Both the position numbers and the translations under genes were made by a program. From positions 1-39,450 of the forward strand of contig CAYPNF010000067.1 in assembly GCA_964411985.1 (NCBI GenBank): a stretch of 39,450 nucleotides of DNA, read 5' to 3'. The notes below the pieces were generated by a model. It saw only the letters and a program-made list of their open reading frames with translations, was not told where the DNA came from and ran no database searches. The number at the start of each line of letters is the position of its first letter. Position 1 is the first letter of the stretch. Origin of the DNA: CAYPNF01 sp964411985 (GTDB taxonomy: Bacteria > Verrucomicrobiota > Verrucomicrobiia > Limisphaerales > J093). Positions 1 through 9,085 of the stretch are shown here, piece after piece.

Positions 1-1
1 C

Positions 2-988
2 GCCGACATGACCAAGCAGATGCTGGCGTACTCCGGGAAGGGCCGTTTCGGGGTGCAGTCCCTCAGCCTGGGGGAGGTGGTTGAGGAAATGCATCCTATG
101 CTGGAGGTGTCTGTAAGCAAGAAGGCGGTATTGCGTTTCCACTACGCAGCGAGCTTGCCGTTCGTGGAGGTGGACGTCAGTCAGCTGCAGCAGGTAATCA
201 TGAACCTGGTGGTCAACGCTTCGGAGGCGCTGGGTGAGCGGGGTGGAACCATCGCACTGACGGTGGGAGCGATGGAGTGTGATCGTCCCTACCTGTCCAC
301 CACCTATCTCGGCGAGCCTTTGGCCGAAGGAACCTATGTGTTCCTGGAGGTTGCCGACACCGGATGCGGGATTGAAAAGGAACGGGTCAACCGAGTGTTC
401 GATCCGTTCTTTACGACCAAATTCACCGGGCGGGGCCTCGGACTTGCAGCGGTTCTGGGGATCGTCCGGGGGCATAAGGGTGCCATCAAAGTATACAGCG
501 AGGTGGGTAAGGGAACCACGTTTAAGGTCCTTTTTCCCGCCGTCTATCTGAAGACCGAGAGAGCTGGACAGCTGTCCTCGCCCCGTTCGGCTTGGAAAGG
601 GAGTGGATGCGTGCTGCTGGTGGATGATGAACTGAGCGTTCGCACCACGACCAAGAAGATGCTCGAACGGATGGGTTTCCAGGTTCTGCTGGCGGAGGAT
701 GGCGCAAAAGGGGTTGAGGTTTTTCGCGACCGGTCTCGGGAGACTCGCTGCGTGTTGCTGGATCTCACCATGCCTCACATGGATGGCGAGGAGACCTTCC
801 GCGAGATGCGGCGCATTTCTCCGAACGTTCAAGTGGTTCTCTCGAGCGGGTATAACCAACAGGATGTCGTCCAGAGATTCGTAGGCAAGGGCTTGGCGGG
901 TTTTATCCAGAAACCCTACACGATGGATGCCTTACGCAGTGTTTTGGAGACGGTGATTCAAGGCACGGGGAACGATCCACAGCCGTAG
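2..988 (+). CDS. Hybrid sensor histidine kinase, C-terminal part (truncated by window edge)
   Basis: The reading frame is already open at base 2, so the start and sensor domains lie outside the window; the ATG at base 8 is internal. Numbering from that ATG, the first residues (DMTKQMLAYSGKGRF) look like the end of a HisKA dimerisation helix. The HATPase_c domain follows, with an N box (QQVIMNLVVNASEAL, about 61-75), G1 box (DTGCGIEKE, 117), F box (FDPFFTTKF, 131) and G2 box (GRGLGLAAV, 141). A receiver domain covers about 201-315, with the acidic pocket at D206/D207, the phospho-acceptor D252 (LLDLTMPHMDG) and the conserved K302. It should autophosphorylate on a His outside the window and pass the phosphate to its own receiver, as in CheY-terminated PAS hybrid kinases. 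No DNA-binding domain follows. The signal sensed cannot be told from this part. Confidence 0.93.
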   Translation, partial: ADMTKQMLAYSGKGRFGVQSLSLGEVVEEMHPMLEVSVSKKAVLRFHYAASLPFVEVDVSQLQQVIMNLVVNASEALGERGGTIALTVGAMECDRPYLSTTYLGEPLAEGTYVFLEVADTGCGIEKERVNRVFDPFFTTKFTGRGLGLAAVLGIVRGHKGAIKVYSEVGKGTTFKVLFPAVYLKTERAGQLSSPRSAWKGSGCVLLVDDELSVRTTTKKMLERMGFQVLLAEDGAKGVEVFRDRSRETRCVLLDLTMPHMDGEETFREMRRISPNVQVVLSSGYNQQDVVQRFVGKGLAGFIQKPYTMDALRSVLETVIQGTGNDPQP

Positions 989-1044
989 CCAGCAGCTCAG
1001 GACGGAGGTCTTGCGCTCCCGCGGAAGTCCGCTATGGTTGGGGC

Positions 1045-1275
1045 ATGCCGATTTACGAGTTTCATTGTGGTGAGTGCAGCAAAGACAGTGAGTTGCTGGT
1101 TCGTTCCAGCAAGTGGAAGGGGACCAAGTGCCCCCATTGCGGATCAACGAAACTTGCGAAGAAACTCTCGGTGTTTGCCTCGTCCGCAGCCAGTGCGGGA
1201 GAGGTGGCGGCCTGTGGCATGAAGCCAGGATCCTGCGGTTGCCGTTGTGGGGGAGGCTCGGGACATCGGCACTAG
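1045..1275 (+). CDS. FmdB-family zinc ribbon protein
   Basis: A 76-aa protein starting MPIYEFHCGEC, the hallmark of the FmdB/CxxC_CxxC_SSSS family. Two CxxC knuckles (CGEC at 8-11 and CPHC about 30-33) form one zinc ribbon, followed by the usual low-complexity Ser/Ala stretch. The family was named for a regulator of formamidase but most members have no proven function. The last 25 residues are unusually rich in Cys, Gly and His (CGMKPGSCGCRCGGGSGHRH), which may bind metal. It lies 56 bp after the histidine kinase on the same strand and converges with the HAD phosphatase. There is no clear Shine-Dalgarno sequence. The family call is firm; the role is unknown. Confidence 0.88.
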   Translation: MPIYEFHCGECSKDSELLVRSSKWKGTKCPHCGSTKLAKKLSVFASSAASAGEVAACGMKPGSCGCRCGGGSGHRH

Positions 1276-1319
1276 GGCTTTGCACGAGAGCGTTCTTCGC
1301 GCTCACCTCTGCACGATCC

Positions 1320-2003
1320 CTAAGCCTTGGAACAGATCTCCGAAGCGCTGATTTCGGACAGGTCGTTTACCAGCCAGCACGGGTGGTGGTTGGCGAGCTT
1401 TTCCCGGCTTGCGCCGCCTGTCGACACCGCTAGGACCCTTGCTTGGATTGCCCTTCCGCATTCGATGTCGAAGGGTGTGTCGCCTACGACCAGTATCTCC
1501 TCGCCGGAGAGGGGTTTCCCCAAATAGCGTGAACCTCGATCTCGGGCTACCGCGGCAATTTTGTTTCGATTCTCATGGTCATCGCCGAACCCACCCAGAG
1601 TGAAGGCCTCCCAGATTCCATAGTGGCGCAGCTTGATTTCCGCCCCCAGGCGAACATTCCCGGTTAACAACCCCACCACGGGTTCGTGGGCAAGCTGGCT
1701 CACTTCCTCCAGGAATTTGGCCACCCCCGGGCACAAACCGCCTTGATGTTGGGGGAGTAGGTGATCCAGGAAATGCAGGTAGGCATCAAAAAACCGGTCG
1801 AAGTTTTCCGGGGAAGGTTCGATCTGATGGTGGTGGAAGAACTCGCGCACCAGGGAAGTGTCGGTTCTCCCTGCGAACGACATGTGGCGCGTGCCGTTGG
1901 GGCGTCCAAATACGGCTCCAGCGGCACGATCAAACGCGGTGATCCCCGCTCCACCTGTCCGGATCAAGGTCCCATCAATATCGAATAGCACCAAAGAAAC
2001 CAC
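1320..2003 (-). CDS. HAD-superfamily hydrolase, phosphoglycolate phosphatase-like
   Basis: A 227-aa cytoplasmic protein with the HAD motifs in order: motif I FDIDGTL with nucleophile D8 and general acid D10, a helical cap domain, motif II LLTGN (about 115), a lysine in the NKIAAVARDRG segment, and motif IV VVGDTPFDIECG (about 174). This is the arrangement of subfamily IA phosphatases such as Gph. It probably dephosphorylates a small phosphorylated metabolite; the substrate cannot be read from sequence. The start is a GTG at 2003 that places the DxDGT motif at the usual distance from the N terminus; no strong Shine-Dalgarno sequence is visible. It is transcribed towards FmdB and away from the PEP-CTERM gene. 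Confidence 0.9.
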   Translation of the reverse strand: MVSLVLFDIDGTLIRTGGAGITAFDRAAGAVFGRPNGTRHMSFAGRTDTSLVREFFHHHQIEPSPENFDRFFDAYLHFLDHLLPQHQGGLCPGVAKFLEEVSQLAHEPVVGLLTGNVRLGAEIKLRHYGIWEAFTLGGFGDDHENRNKIAAVARDRGSRYLGKPLSGEEILVVGDTPFDIECGRAIQARVLAVSTGGASREKLANHHPCWLVNDLSEISASEICSKA

Positions 2004-2071
2004 GAACGAAGGTTAGCGGGCTTGGCGTTTTCCGCAAGCCCCCTCCTTACGGTTCAGGCTCCTTTCCTGCA

Positions 2072-2923
2072 TCATGGCACTTTCGGCTGGGCCAATCTCC
2101 TCCGAAGCGCAGCGGCAATGGCGAGTCCCGCTCCTACCACACCAGCCGAGGTCGCTGGTTCGGGAACGGGACTGACGACATCGGTCCACTCCCGCCCAAT
2201 CGCCAGTTGATCCAACAACAGATCCCCCGGCCCACCAATGGTGGTTTTGACTGCAGTGGTTCCCTGACGCAACGCAAGGGACGAGATGGCAGTTTGATCT
2301 TTCCTAAGATCGGGGGTGAAGGTCACGCTTGGACTGGCTTCTGCTGACGGGTTGATCCAGAGTGTTGTCTGTTGCGTGTCCAAGTCGTATCGGGACACGA
2401 TCCGGTAGGCCACTCCCAGTTCCAGATCCTGCGGGTAGTACGTGGCATATTGCGACCACTCGAGGCTAGCGATACCTATTCGCAGCTTCCCAGCCGCGGC
2501 TCCCTGCAGACTCGCGCCCACCATTCCGTAGTGGGATGAGTCACCCAGGAAGTGAGTAAAATAAGAACCGATATTCTGCCCGCCGACCTTCCCCGTGGGC
2601 AAAGCCTGGAATGTCGCCCAGTAGGAAACGAACAGACAATTGTTGCCATTGATTCCATCGGTGTCGGGCCGGAACATTGGCTCTTCGGGACTGAAGTGAA
2701 CATGGACATCCTCCAGGCTGGTCTCGGTGATGTCAGCCTGGAATACGCGAGCCGCGTGATCCTGGACACGCAGGGTTCCGGTCGAACCAGAATGATGGTG
2801 CCAGCGCCCGCTAGAAGCGCTGGGAAGTCCACCGTCGGGGTAATTGAAGGCGTCCGACACCAACAATTGGGCCTGCAAATGGAATGGGGTTAACGATGCG
2901 AGTATGGCAAATGCGCATTTCAC
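2072..2923 (-). CDS. PEP-CTERM sorting-signal protein, exported
   Basis: A 283-aa exported protein. The N terminus is a Sec signal peptide (MKCAFAILASLTPFHLQAQ). The C terminus carries the PEP-CTERM signature: VPEPATSAG, a hydrophobic segment (VVGAGLAIAAAL) and a basic end (RRR). Such proteins are processed by an exosortase, which is not in this window. The middle, about 225 residues, is a beta-rich region typical of Verrucomicrobial PEP-CTERM proteins, with no enzyme motif I can name. The start is a GTG supported by a strong Shine-Dalgarno sequence. The gene diverges from the hook-like gene at 3058 across 134 bp that must hold both promoters. Surface or matrix location is inferred from the sorting signal. 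Confidence 0.88.
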   Translation of the reverse strand: MKCAFAILASLTPFHLQAQLLVSDAFNYPDGGLPSASSGRWHHHSGSTGTLRVQDHAARVFQADITETSLEDVHVHFSPEEPMFRPDTDGINGNNCLFVSYWATFQALPTGKVGGQNIGSYFTHFLGDSSHYGMVGASLQGAAAGKLRIGIASLEWSQYATYYPQDLELGVAYRIVSRYDLDTQQTTLWINPSAEASPSVTFTPDLRKDQTAISSLALRQGTTAVKTTIGGPGDLLLDQLAIGREWTDVVSPVPEPATSAGVVGAGLAIAAALRRRLAQPKVP

Positions 2924-2929
2924 GATAAT

Positions 2930-2935
2930 CTCCTT
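2930..2935 (-). promoter_or_regulatory. Shine-Dalgarno AAGGAG setting a GTG start
   Basis: On the minus strand AAGGAG stands 6 nt before the GTG at 2923. This near-ideal site decides the GTG as the start of the PEP-CTERM gene, placing the signal peptide exactly at the N terminus. Confidence 0.75.
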
Positions 2936-3057
2936 GGTTGTTTCTTCGCCCTCCTTGGGGGCTGGGAGAGACCCTAGCGCATCGGATCGGGGGAGGTAAA
3001 GGAAGAATCTGCGATCGTTTTCCCTAACACCGGCATGCTTGCTGCTTCTCGTGTGTT

Positions 3058-5328
3058 ATGGACCCTGTTGGACAAGAGGGGAAGAGGGCGGAGTGCAATT
3101 CTTCGGCGCGACGGGCAAGAAATGCCCGCTCAACCACCATTCTCAGACACTTCCTGCTTGGGTTCGCGGCTGTACTTTGCTGTGGGTTCGCGCCGGGTCT
3201 GAGCTCTGCGATGGAGCCGCTCTCGCCCTTGGGAACGATGACCAATGGGGATGCTCCACGTCTGGTCAGGGTACCTCCATTCGATTTCCCGAACCTTAGC
3301 ACGAACAACGGTTCATGTTCCACGGTTTTTCCTTTACCCGATGTCACACTCCTAACCAACCCGGTTTTCTCGTTTCGGACGAATATTGTCACTTTCATGT
3401 CTGCTGGCCGGTTCCTTGGCTCCACCAACATTGTAACCACAGTGACCAACTGGACTTTGGCTGATCAGTTCGACGAGGTGCGCACGAGCCTCGACTCTCT
3501 GGCTATCGTGGGCCGGGGGTACTTTATTGTAAGCGATGCCCTCGGCAGTCTCTTCGTGACCCGTGACGGTGGTTCCCTTCGTGTTGACGGTAGCGGATTT
3601 CTAGTCACGTGGCTTGGCCTGCGGGTGCAGGGTTTCAATGACCCAGAACTCTCCCATTTTGGTGATGTCAGAATCGATGCCACATACCGGCCAGCTACGG
3701 TTCCCACGTGTGCCCAGATACGCTCCTTCAGCTTCGATAGTGACGGGCGGGCCTACATTCATTGGTCCGAGGGAACCACCAGTTTGCGTGGGCAAATTCT
3801 ACTCCAGGACTTTCGAGAGCCAGCCAAGCTCCAGAAGGAAGCTCCACGCCTCTGGCGTATGACCGAGCTCGCGGAGCCGTTGTTGCAGCCGCTGCCTCCG
3901 AAGACTCAAGGGTTGGGCTCTCTGGCAGTGGGGCACTACCAATACGATTTAACTGTGCCCTCCTTGAGTGTTAGCCAGGTGCGAGATACCTCGCGCACGG
4001 TTGCCCCAGGGATGATCTACGCAACCGGGAACCCCAACGATCTAGCAATTCGCGGACGAGGTTTTTTCGTCCTTCGCGATCCGCTCTCCAACGCTTTCTA
4101 CGTTACGCGTGCCGGTGCCTTCTGCCTCGACCCCGATGGTTACCTGGTCAACTATGCCGGCTGGCGGGTACAGGGCTACTGCGATAGCATTCGGACACAA
4201 GTGGGCGATTTGTTGGTCGATACGACGGGACGGCCGGCGAGCCCTAGGGCGGACGCGCTGATTAGCTACTGGAAAGTGGATGGATCAGGAAGTGTCTGGG
4301 TGCACCTGAGTGATGGCAGGACCTTCCAGCGAGGTGCCGTCCTTCTTCAGGATTGTGTGGCGCCACAGAACCTGGTCCGAGGTCGCTGGGGTGCCTATAC
4401 ACGGCAAGCGGAGGCGGGACCGTGGACGCCCTTGGATCTCCCTGGCTATTATGGCATGGGATTGCTGGTCGCGGGCGCCCTTGAGATCAGCGAGTTGGAT
4501 GAAGAGATAGTCTCCGCTCCCCAACGTCGTCATTTCCTGACGATGGGTCAGTCGATTCGATCGGATTGCCCGACAGATCTGGCGATTGCGGGCCGGGGCT
4601 TTTTCATGGTGCGCGATCCTCAAACGGGGGTTCTGTCCGCGACGCGCTACGGGGCCTTTCGTCAGGATGCGGGAGGGTTTTTGGTGACGAGCGGTGGTCT
4701 GCGGCTCCAGGGGTTTTGTGATCCGGGGCTTTCCATTCCGGGCGACATTGTTGCCAGCGTGGAGAAGGCTCCCATGCCGGTGGGGCCGGACGCAACCGTT
4801 ACATCGTGCGCTGTTTACGGCCGGTGGGGAGAGGTTTGGGCCCATTTATCGAACGGAAGTGCTTTTCGCTGTGGTCAGATTCTGCTGCAGAACTTCCGCA
4901 ACCCCTCAGCCTTGAGACCGGAGTCAGACCACCTGTGGTCCAATATCGAAGCGGCGATGCCTATGTTCAGCGCCGGAGTTCCTGGGCCCAACGCCATGGC
5001 ACTCGGTAGCATTCTTCCTCAACGTCTGGAGATTCCTCCCTCCCCACTCACGGTTCGGCTTGTACCTCAGTCAGGCCTCCGGCTTGTGGTCTGGGACCTT
5101 CCGGTGATTCCAGGGCTGGAGTGCGTGATCGAGCGTTCCTCCGACTTGGAGAACTGGCAGCGGGTTTGCAGCGTCTATCCCGCCGACATCGATCAGGCGG
5201 AGGTTTTCTGCCCAGCGCCGTCATCTGGATCCATGGGGGTGTACCGCATTCGCCTCCTGTTGGATCCAGGATTGAAGCAACAGGTCTTTCCAGATCCTGG
5301 TTGGGTAGGGCCTTTCCAGGTGCCCTGA
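3058..5328 (+). CDS. Exported protein with three tandem flagellar hook/rod-like (FlgE/FlgG-type) modules
   Basis: A 756-aa protein. After a basic N-terminal stretch there is a hydrophobic segment (FLLGFAAVLCCGFAPGLSSA, about 32-51) that looks like a Sec signal peptide. The body contains three repeats of about 180 residues, starting near residues 146, 328 and 507. Each opens with LAI-x-GRG-[YF]-F and then has a VTR-x-G strand, a D/G-x-L-V segment and an RVQG-[FY] strand. Each closes with G-Q-I-L-L-Q-[DN]-F-R-x-P and a Gly-rich GLGSL/GMGLL/AMALGS segment. This follows FlgE/FlgF/FlgG proteins ('AI.G.GFF', 'TR.G.F..D..G.LV', 'GQI.LA.F.NP..L', 'G.G.L..G'). Real hook and rod proteins use the flagellar type III apparatus, carry one such unit and have no Sec signal. 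No flagellar gene is nearby. The last 85 residues match a module shared with two neighbours. The start is uncertain because the N-terminal extension is long. Function unknown. Confidence 0.8.
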   Translation: MDPVGQEGKRAECNSSARRARNARSTTILRHFLLGFAAVLCCGFAPGLSSAMEPLSPLGTMTNGDAPRLVRVPPFDFPNLSTNNGSCSTVFPLPDVTLLTNPVFSFRTNIVTFMSAGRFLGSTNIVTTVTNWTLADQFDEVRTSLDSLAIVGRGYFIVSDALGSLFVTRDGGSLRVDGSGFLVTWLGLRVQGFNDPELSHFGDVRIDATYRPATVPTCAQIRSFSFDSDGRAYIHWSEGTTSLRGQILLQDFREPAKLQKEAPRLWRMTELAEPLLQPLPPKTQGLGSLAVGHYQYDLTVPSLSVSQVRDTSRTVAPGMIYATGNPNDLAIRGRGFFVLRDPLSNAFYVTRAGAFCLDPDGYLVNYAGWRVQGYCDSIRTQVGDLLVDTTGRPASPRADALISYWKVDGSGSVWVHLSDGRTFQRGAVLLQDCVAPQNLVRGRWGAYTRQAEAGPWTPLDLPGYYGMGLLVAGALEISELDEEIVSAPQRRHFLTMGQSIRSDCPTDLAIAGRGFFMVRDPQTGVLSATRYGAFRQDAGGFLVTSGGLRLQGFCDPGLSIPGDIVASVEKAPMPVGPDATVTSCAVYGRWGEVWAHLSNGSAFRCGQILLQNFRNPSALRPESDHLWSNIEAAMPMFSAGVPGPNAMALGSILPQRLEIPPSPLTVRLVPQSGLRLVVWDLPVIPGLECVIERSSDLENWQRVCSVYPADIDQAEVFCPAPSSGSMGVYRIRLLLDPGLKQQVFPDPGWVGPFQVP

Positions 5329-5347
5329 CGTTGGATACATATTTTGC

Positions 5348-8300
5348 CTATCGCATCGGTTTGACCAAACCTTTGGTTTCGGCTTCAAAAATGGATCCGA
5401 TTTCTGCGTCAGTCAGGGCGCGATTGAAGAGCATGACCTCGTCGATCATCCCATCGAGGTAATACTGCCTTGCATCGAAGGACCCAGGAGTGTCCTGAGG
5501 GTTGCCGCGGTGCCCGAACTTGAGACTGGAGGTCGAATCCACGCTCACGTTCCCAGGCGCAGGCCAGTGCCCAAGAGGCAGACCGTTTTGGTAGAAAGTC
5601 ACCGAAGAAGGCCCGCGCCGTATAGCCAAATGTATCCAATTGCCGACGGGGATCTGAAGTGGCTCGGTGAAAAAGAAGCTCGGAACCGCTTCGGTGGATG
5701 CATCTGCCATGTAGAAATGGAGCACTCCATCACCGTAAAGGTGCAACCCCCAGCCTTTCCTTCCGGGCCCAAATGTCTCGATGTACTTCTCAACGAGAGT
5801 CTGTTCGTCCCGTAGAGAATTGAGTCTCACCCACAGGCATGCAGTGAAATCGCTGGTTCCGAGATTCAGATCTGGGGTATCAGGCACTTCGACGAAATCG
5901 CCATCGCCATCCAAACTGAATGCTTGATCCACTTGCCCCTCGACAAAGGTGGTGTCACCTCTGAGGATGCCATCATGGCTCCCAGCTGAGTCTTTCGTAT
6001 TCCCATTCCCCGGCCACCAACCTACCAAGCCGGGTGGCACCTGAATCGGCTTCGGCCGCATCGCCAAACGAAAGAAACTAGCGGCCTCAGTGGTGCTGAA
6101 CTGCAGGGTGCTCGTTGTTTCCGACTCTGGCAGATCAATCCAAGTCGGGTTCAATAGGTTGGTAGCTTTCTGGAGCCGGATCCCGTCGGTGGATGGCCAA
6201 CTGAGGCTTGCCAGCCCCCCGGGAGTGCGCTCCAACCTTAGAGGTGGATAGAGATGGTTTTGTAGCTCATACACCCTTAGTCCCTGGGGACCGCCAGCCA
6301 CTAGGACCTTGTTCCCCACTAAGGCTACATCCTCGGCCACCTGTCCCCAGGGCGTACCAGTAATCCAAGTAGGCTTGGTAGGATCGGAAACGCCTACCAG
6401 TTGCAGCCCACTCTCACCCCGAGCAAGCAAGGCACGGGACGATGACACGATGAGTTGGTGCGGAGCATTTCCCCAACCCCGGTAGCTTCCGAGCAAATCG
6501 ATGCTCCCGGGATCGGTTACGTCCAAGATCCGCAAATCCCCGACCGCCTCGGTTAGATATAGCCGTGATCCTGTAGGCTGCAGCGCTACGATCTCTACCG
6601 CTGCTTCGTAGAGCCCCACTCGGTGCGGATTGGCCGGGTCGCTCACATCCAGAATCAGCAACCAGACCCCGGCGACAACGTAGGCATACCGCCCGCTGAC
6701 CTTTACTTGGCTGACGCTCTTCTTAAGGCTGAAACCACCAAGTCGATACGGTCGCGCCGGGTCGCTCGCGTCCAGGATCAAAAGGCCGCCATCCGCATCC
6801 GCCACGTACAGCGTCGATCCCTTGACCGCCAATGCCTGGGCATAACCAGGTGTGTCATACGTGCCCAGGAGCACTGGTTTGGAGGGATTGGAGAAATCGA
6901 CTATTTCAATGCTGCTCAGAAGGTCTAACTCATAGGTCGCGATGTAGGCGATATCCCCCGACATCTTGGCATCGTAGGGGGAGAATTCGGGTGCCCAGGA
7001 GCCGACTTGTGTGGGGCCCGTCTGGGAGCCGAGGTCCAGCAGGCAAATCTGCCCGTTTCCGGTCAACACCACCGCCCGGCTGCCGGACGCCGACACTTTC
7101 TGGATGGTCGTGTTTCCCGGTGGCATCCAACTCCCGGTCAGGGCCAGGCGGGTTTGGGAATAGACCGTGTTAGAAGGGGATGCTCCCAGCGCCACGCTAA
7201 CGTTATCCAAGCCCCAGCTTTCGTCATCGAGCCATTCCAGGCCCACTCTCGAGAAGTTCAGTTCCAGCTGATCGTTTGTGTGTGGAAACGCGAAGCAAAG
7301 ATAGTAAGCCGAGTCGCCGAAATACGAATAGCCGAGCGTATTGATTTCGGAGGCACCCGTTTGAATCGGGTGAATCGGGCCAGGATAGTTGTCGGGGTAG
7401 GTTTGGCCTATGCTCTCCGGATAGTTCGCGAACGTCGCGTGCAGAAGGGTCGGTCCACCCGTCACGCTCAGATCCCACACGTCCGGACCCGCCACCTCCC
7501 AGTTTCCGTCCCAGCTTTCGATGATGAACAGGTCCAGCGCGACCGTCACGTTGGTGTGAGGGGGTAGGTTCGCCAGCCGGAGGCTCACACTGTCGGTACC
7601 AAACTGCCCCAGGAATCGCCGATTGCCGACAGGGGTGACGTCCGTTTTTCCCATCGACCACTCTGGGCCGACCACACCCTCAAATCCGGCGTAGTAGAAG
7701 TTACGGCTGCCCAGGTCGTCATCCTGAATGGCAACGGTAGCGAGCGTCGCTGCGCCCAGCCCGGACCCGCCCGTAACCTCCTTTAGCTGGACGGTGAAGC
7801 TCTTCTCCATCTCCCGGACATTGTCGTTCAGAATGTGGACCACAATCTCCTTGTGGGTTTCCCCTGGGGCGAAAGTGAGGCTACCCGTCGCCACAACGTA
7901 ATCTGAGCCGGCCTTGGCGCTGCCATCGACAGTAGTATACTCCACCGTCGCTCGTTGCTTGGAATCATCTACTCGGCGTACCCCCAGTACCACCTGCCCG
8001 GCTGCTTCGGACACTACGGAGGAATCCTGCTCGAACTCCATCCCGGTATCGTCGTCCAGAATCGTCAGGGGCACTGTGGTTGCCCAACCGTTTTCCAGGT
8101 TGGTTAGGCCGACCAGGATCGTTTCGGGACCTTCAACGAGAGCGTCATCCACAAATGCCAGTGGGAGGCTTATGTTAGTAACCCCCGCGGCGTACTCCAA
8201 TACGCCGCTTTGAAGCAGGAAATCCAGACCAGGGGTGGCGGTGCCACCCAAGACCACATAGCTGACTGCGGCAGGCTTGTTCGGCTCCCACAAACGCTCG

Positions 8301-8947
8301 AGGGCCACAGAGTAGGGTTCGCTGTTCTCCGAGAGGACAAGCGGCTTTACTGTGAAATCAACCGGCGAATAGAGGGCTTCGATCTCAGCGACGCGATAAT
8401 GCTGGACCTGACCTAGAATCTCGGGCGGGAGGCTGAAACAAATCCGCAGCCCGGTCGCGTATACCGGACTGAAAACAAGCGATCCCCATCCATCCTCCGC
8501 GCTGCTATGAACATCTCCGGAAACGTAGCCCTGAGGATCAACGCTTGTCGCGTGTAGGTACTCACGGCCCATGTATCCACTGGTGAGACCCGACACATTC
8601 TGCCAGCGACGAGATTGCAGTGGTAGACCCTGATCGGTCGTGAACTGGATGATCAGGTTCTTGATCGGAGCACCCCCTCCACCGTGGCGGTCCTTCCATA
8701 TTCGGAGTCGATTTACTTGTGCTGACTCAAAAGCTACCGCCAAGGAGGCAGGATCGAAATTCCACGCCTCAGTACACCAAGTCCAGGTATCAATATTCCC
8801 ATCAACGGCATTCGGAGGCGGATCATCTGAGACACGGGAGTTGGGGAATACCTGGACAGCCGTGATAGGGATTCCATCGGCGCATAAGCGCAAAGTGGTG
8901 GCCATGCACAGGCCGCAGACGCCAAGGCAGAGGGTTAGAGTCTTCAT
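5348..8947 (-). CDS. Large secreted Calx-beta / LVIVD / LamG multidomain protein
   Basis: A 1199-aa protein with a Sec signal peptide (MKTLTLCLGVCGLCMATT...). Domains in order: a discoidin (F5/8 type C)-like beta-sandwich (about 30-190; NAVDGNIDTWTWC); two Calx-beta domains (about 200-410, each with a D-DD turn such as ILDDDTGMEF and IQDDDLG); a beta-rich region (about 420-600); LVIVD repeats forming a propeller (about 610-880; LLILDASDPARPYRLG, LLILDVSDPANPHRVG, LRILDVTDPGSIDLLG, LQLVGVSDPTKPTWITG); a 65-residue module shared with neighbours (about 900-965); and a LamG/concanavalin-like lectin domain (about 985-1185; GLVGWWPGNGNTKDSAGSHD). All are adhesion or calcium-binding folds; no catalytic site is visible. 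It lies 138 bp after the FG-GAP protein on the same strand and may share its transcript. Probable surface or extracellular protein. Confidence 0.88.
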   Translation of the reverse strand: MKTLTLCLGVCGLCMATTLRLCADGIPITAVQVFPNSRVSDDPPPNAVDGNIDTWTWCTEAWNFDPASLAVAFESAQVNRLRIWKDRHGGGGAPIKNLIIQFTTDQGLPLQSRRWQNVSGLTSGYMGREYLHATSVDPQGYVSGDVHSSAEDGWGSLVFSPVYATGLRICFSLPPEILGQVQHYRVAEIEALYSPVDFTVKPLVLSENSEPYSVALERLWEPNKPAAVSYVVLGGTATPGLDFLLQSGVLEYAAGVTNISLPLAFVDDALVEGPETILVGLTNLENGWATTVPLTILDDDTGMEFEQDSSVVSEAAGQVVLGVRRVDDSKQRATVEYTTVDGSAKAGSDYVVATGSLTFAPGETHKEIVVHILNDNVREMEKSFTVQLKEVTGGSGLGAATLATVAIQDDDLGSRNFYYAGFEGVVGPEWSMGKTDVTPVGNRRFLGQFGTDSVSLRLANLPPHTNVTVALDLFIIESWDGNWEVAGPDVWDLSVTGGPTLLHATFANYPESIGQTYPDNYPGPIHPIQTGASEINTLGYSYFGDSAYYLCFAFPHTNDQLELNFSRVGLEWLDDESWGLDNVSVALGASPSNTVYSQTRLALTGSWMPPGNTTIQKVSASGSRAVVLTGNGQICLLDLGSQTGPTQVGSWAPEFSPYDAKMSGDIAYIATYELDLLSSIEIVDFSNPSKPVLLGTYDTPGYAQALAVKGSTLYVADADGGLLILDASDPARPYRLGGFSLKKSVSQVKVSGRYAYVVAGVWLLILDVSDPANPHRVGLYEAAVEIVALQPTGSRLYLTEAVGDLRILDVTDPGSIDLLGSYRGWGNAPHQLIVSSSRALLARGESGLQLVGVSDPTKPTWITGTPWGQVAEDVALVGNKVLVAGGPQGLRVYELQNHLYPPLRLERTPGGLASLSWPSTDGIRLQKATNLLNPTWIDLPESETTSTLQFSTTEAASFFRLAMRPKPIQVPPGLVGWWPGNGNTKDSAGSHDGILRGDTTFVEGQVDQAFSLDGDGDFVEVPDTPDLNLGTSDFTACLWVRLNSLRDEQTLVEKYIETFGPGRKGWGLHLYGDGVLHFYMADASTEAVPSFFFTEPLQIPVGNWIHLAIRRGPSSVTFYQNGLPLGHWPAPGNVSVDSTSSLKFGHRGNPQDTPGSFDARQYYLDGMIDEVMLFNRALTDAEIGSIFEAETKGLVKPMR

Positions 8948-9008
8948 AGCAGACCAATGTCAAACGAGGTTCACTGTCTCTTTCCTAACGAGTTCCATAT
9001 TGAATGAT

Positions 9009-9053
9009 CCGCAGGGCCCGGTCAGGCCCGGCGTCCCTGCCCAGGCCCTGCGG
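9009..9053. other. Stem-loop between two large minus-strand genes
   Basis: CCGCAGGGCC (9009-9018) and GGCCCTGCGG (9044-9053) form a perfect 10-bp stem with a 25-nt GC-rich loop, between the FG-GAP gene and the Calx-beta gene. No T-run follows on either strand, so it is not a typical Rho-independent terminator. It could be an mRNA processing or stabilising hairpin, or a repeat element. Confidence 0.5.
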
Positions 9054-9085
9054 TTTGTGCACCAACCAATTCGGAACGTCCGGGC

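Noticed and set aside
3058..5328. Assignment as a true flagellar hook protein
   Set aside because: Sec-type leader, three tandem units and no flagellar genes nearby.
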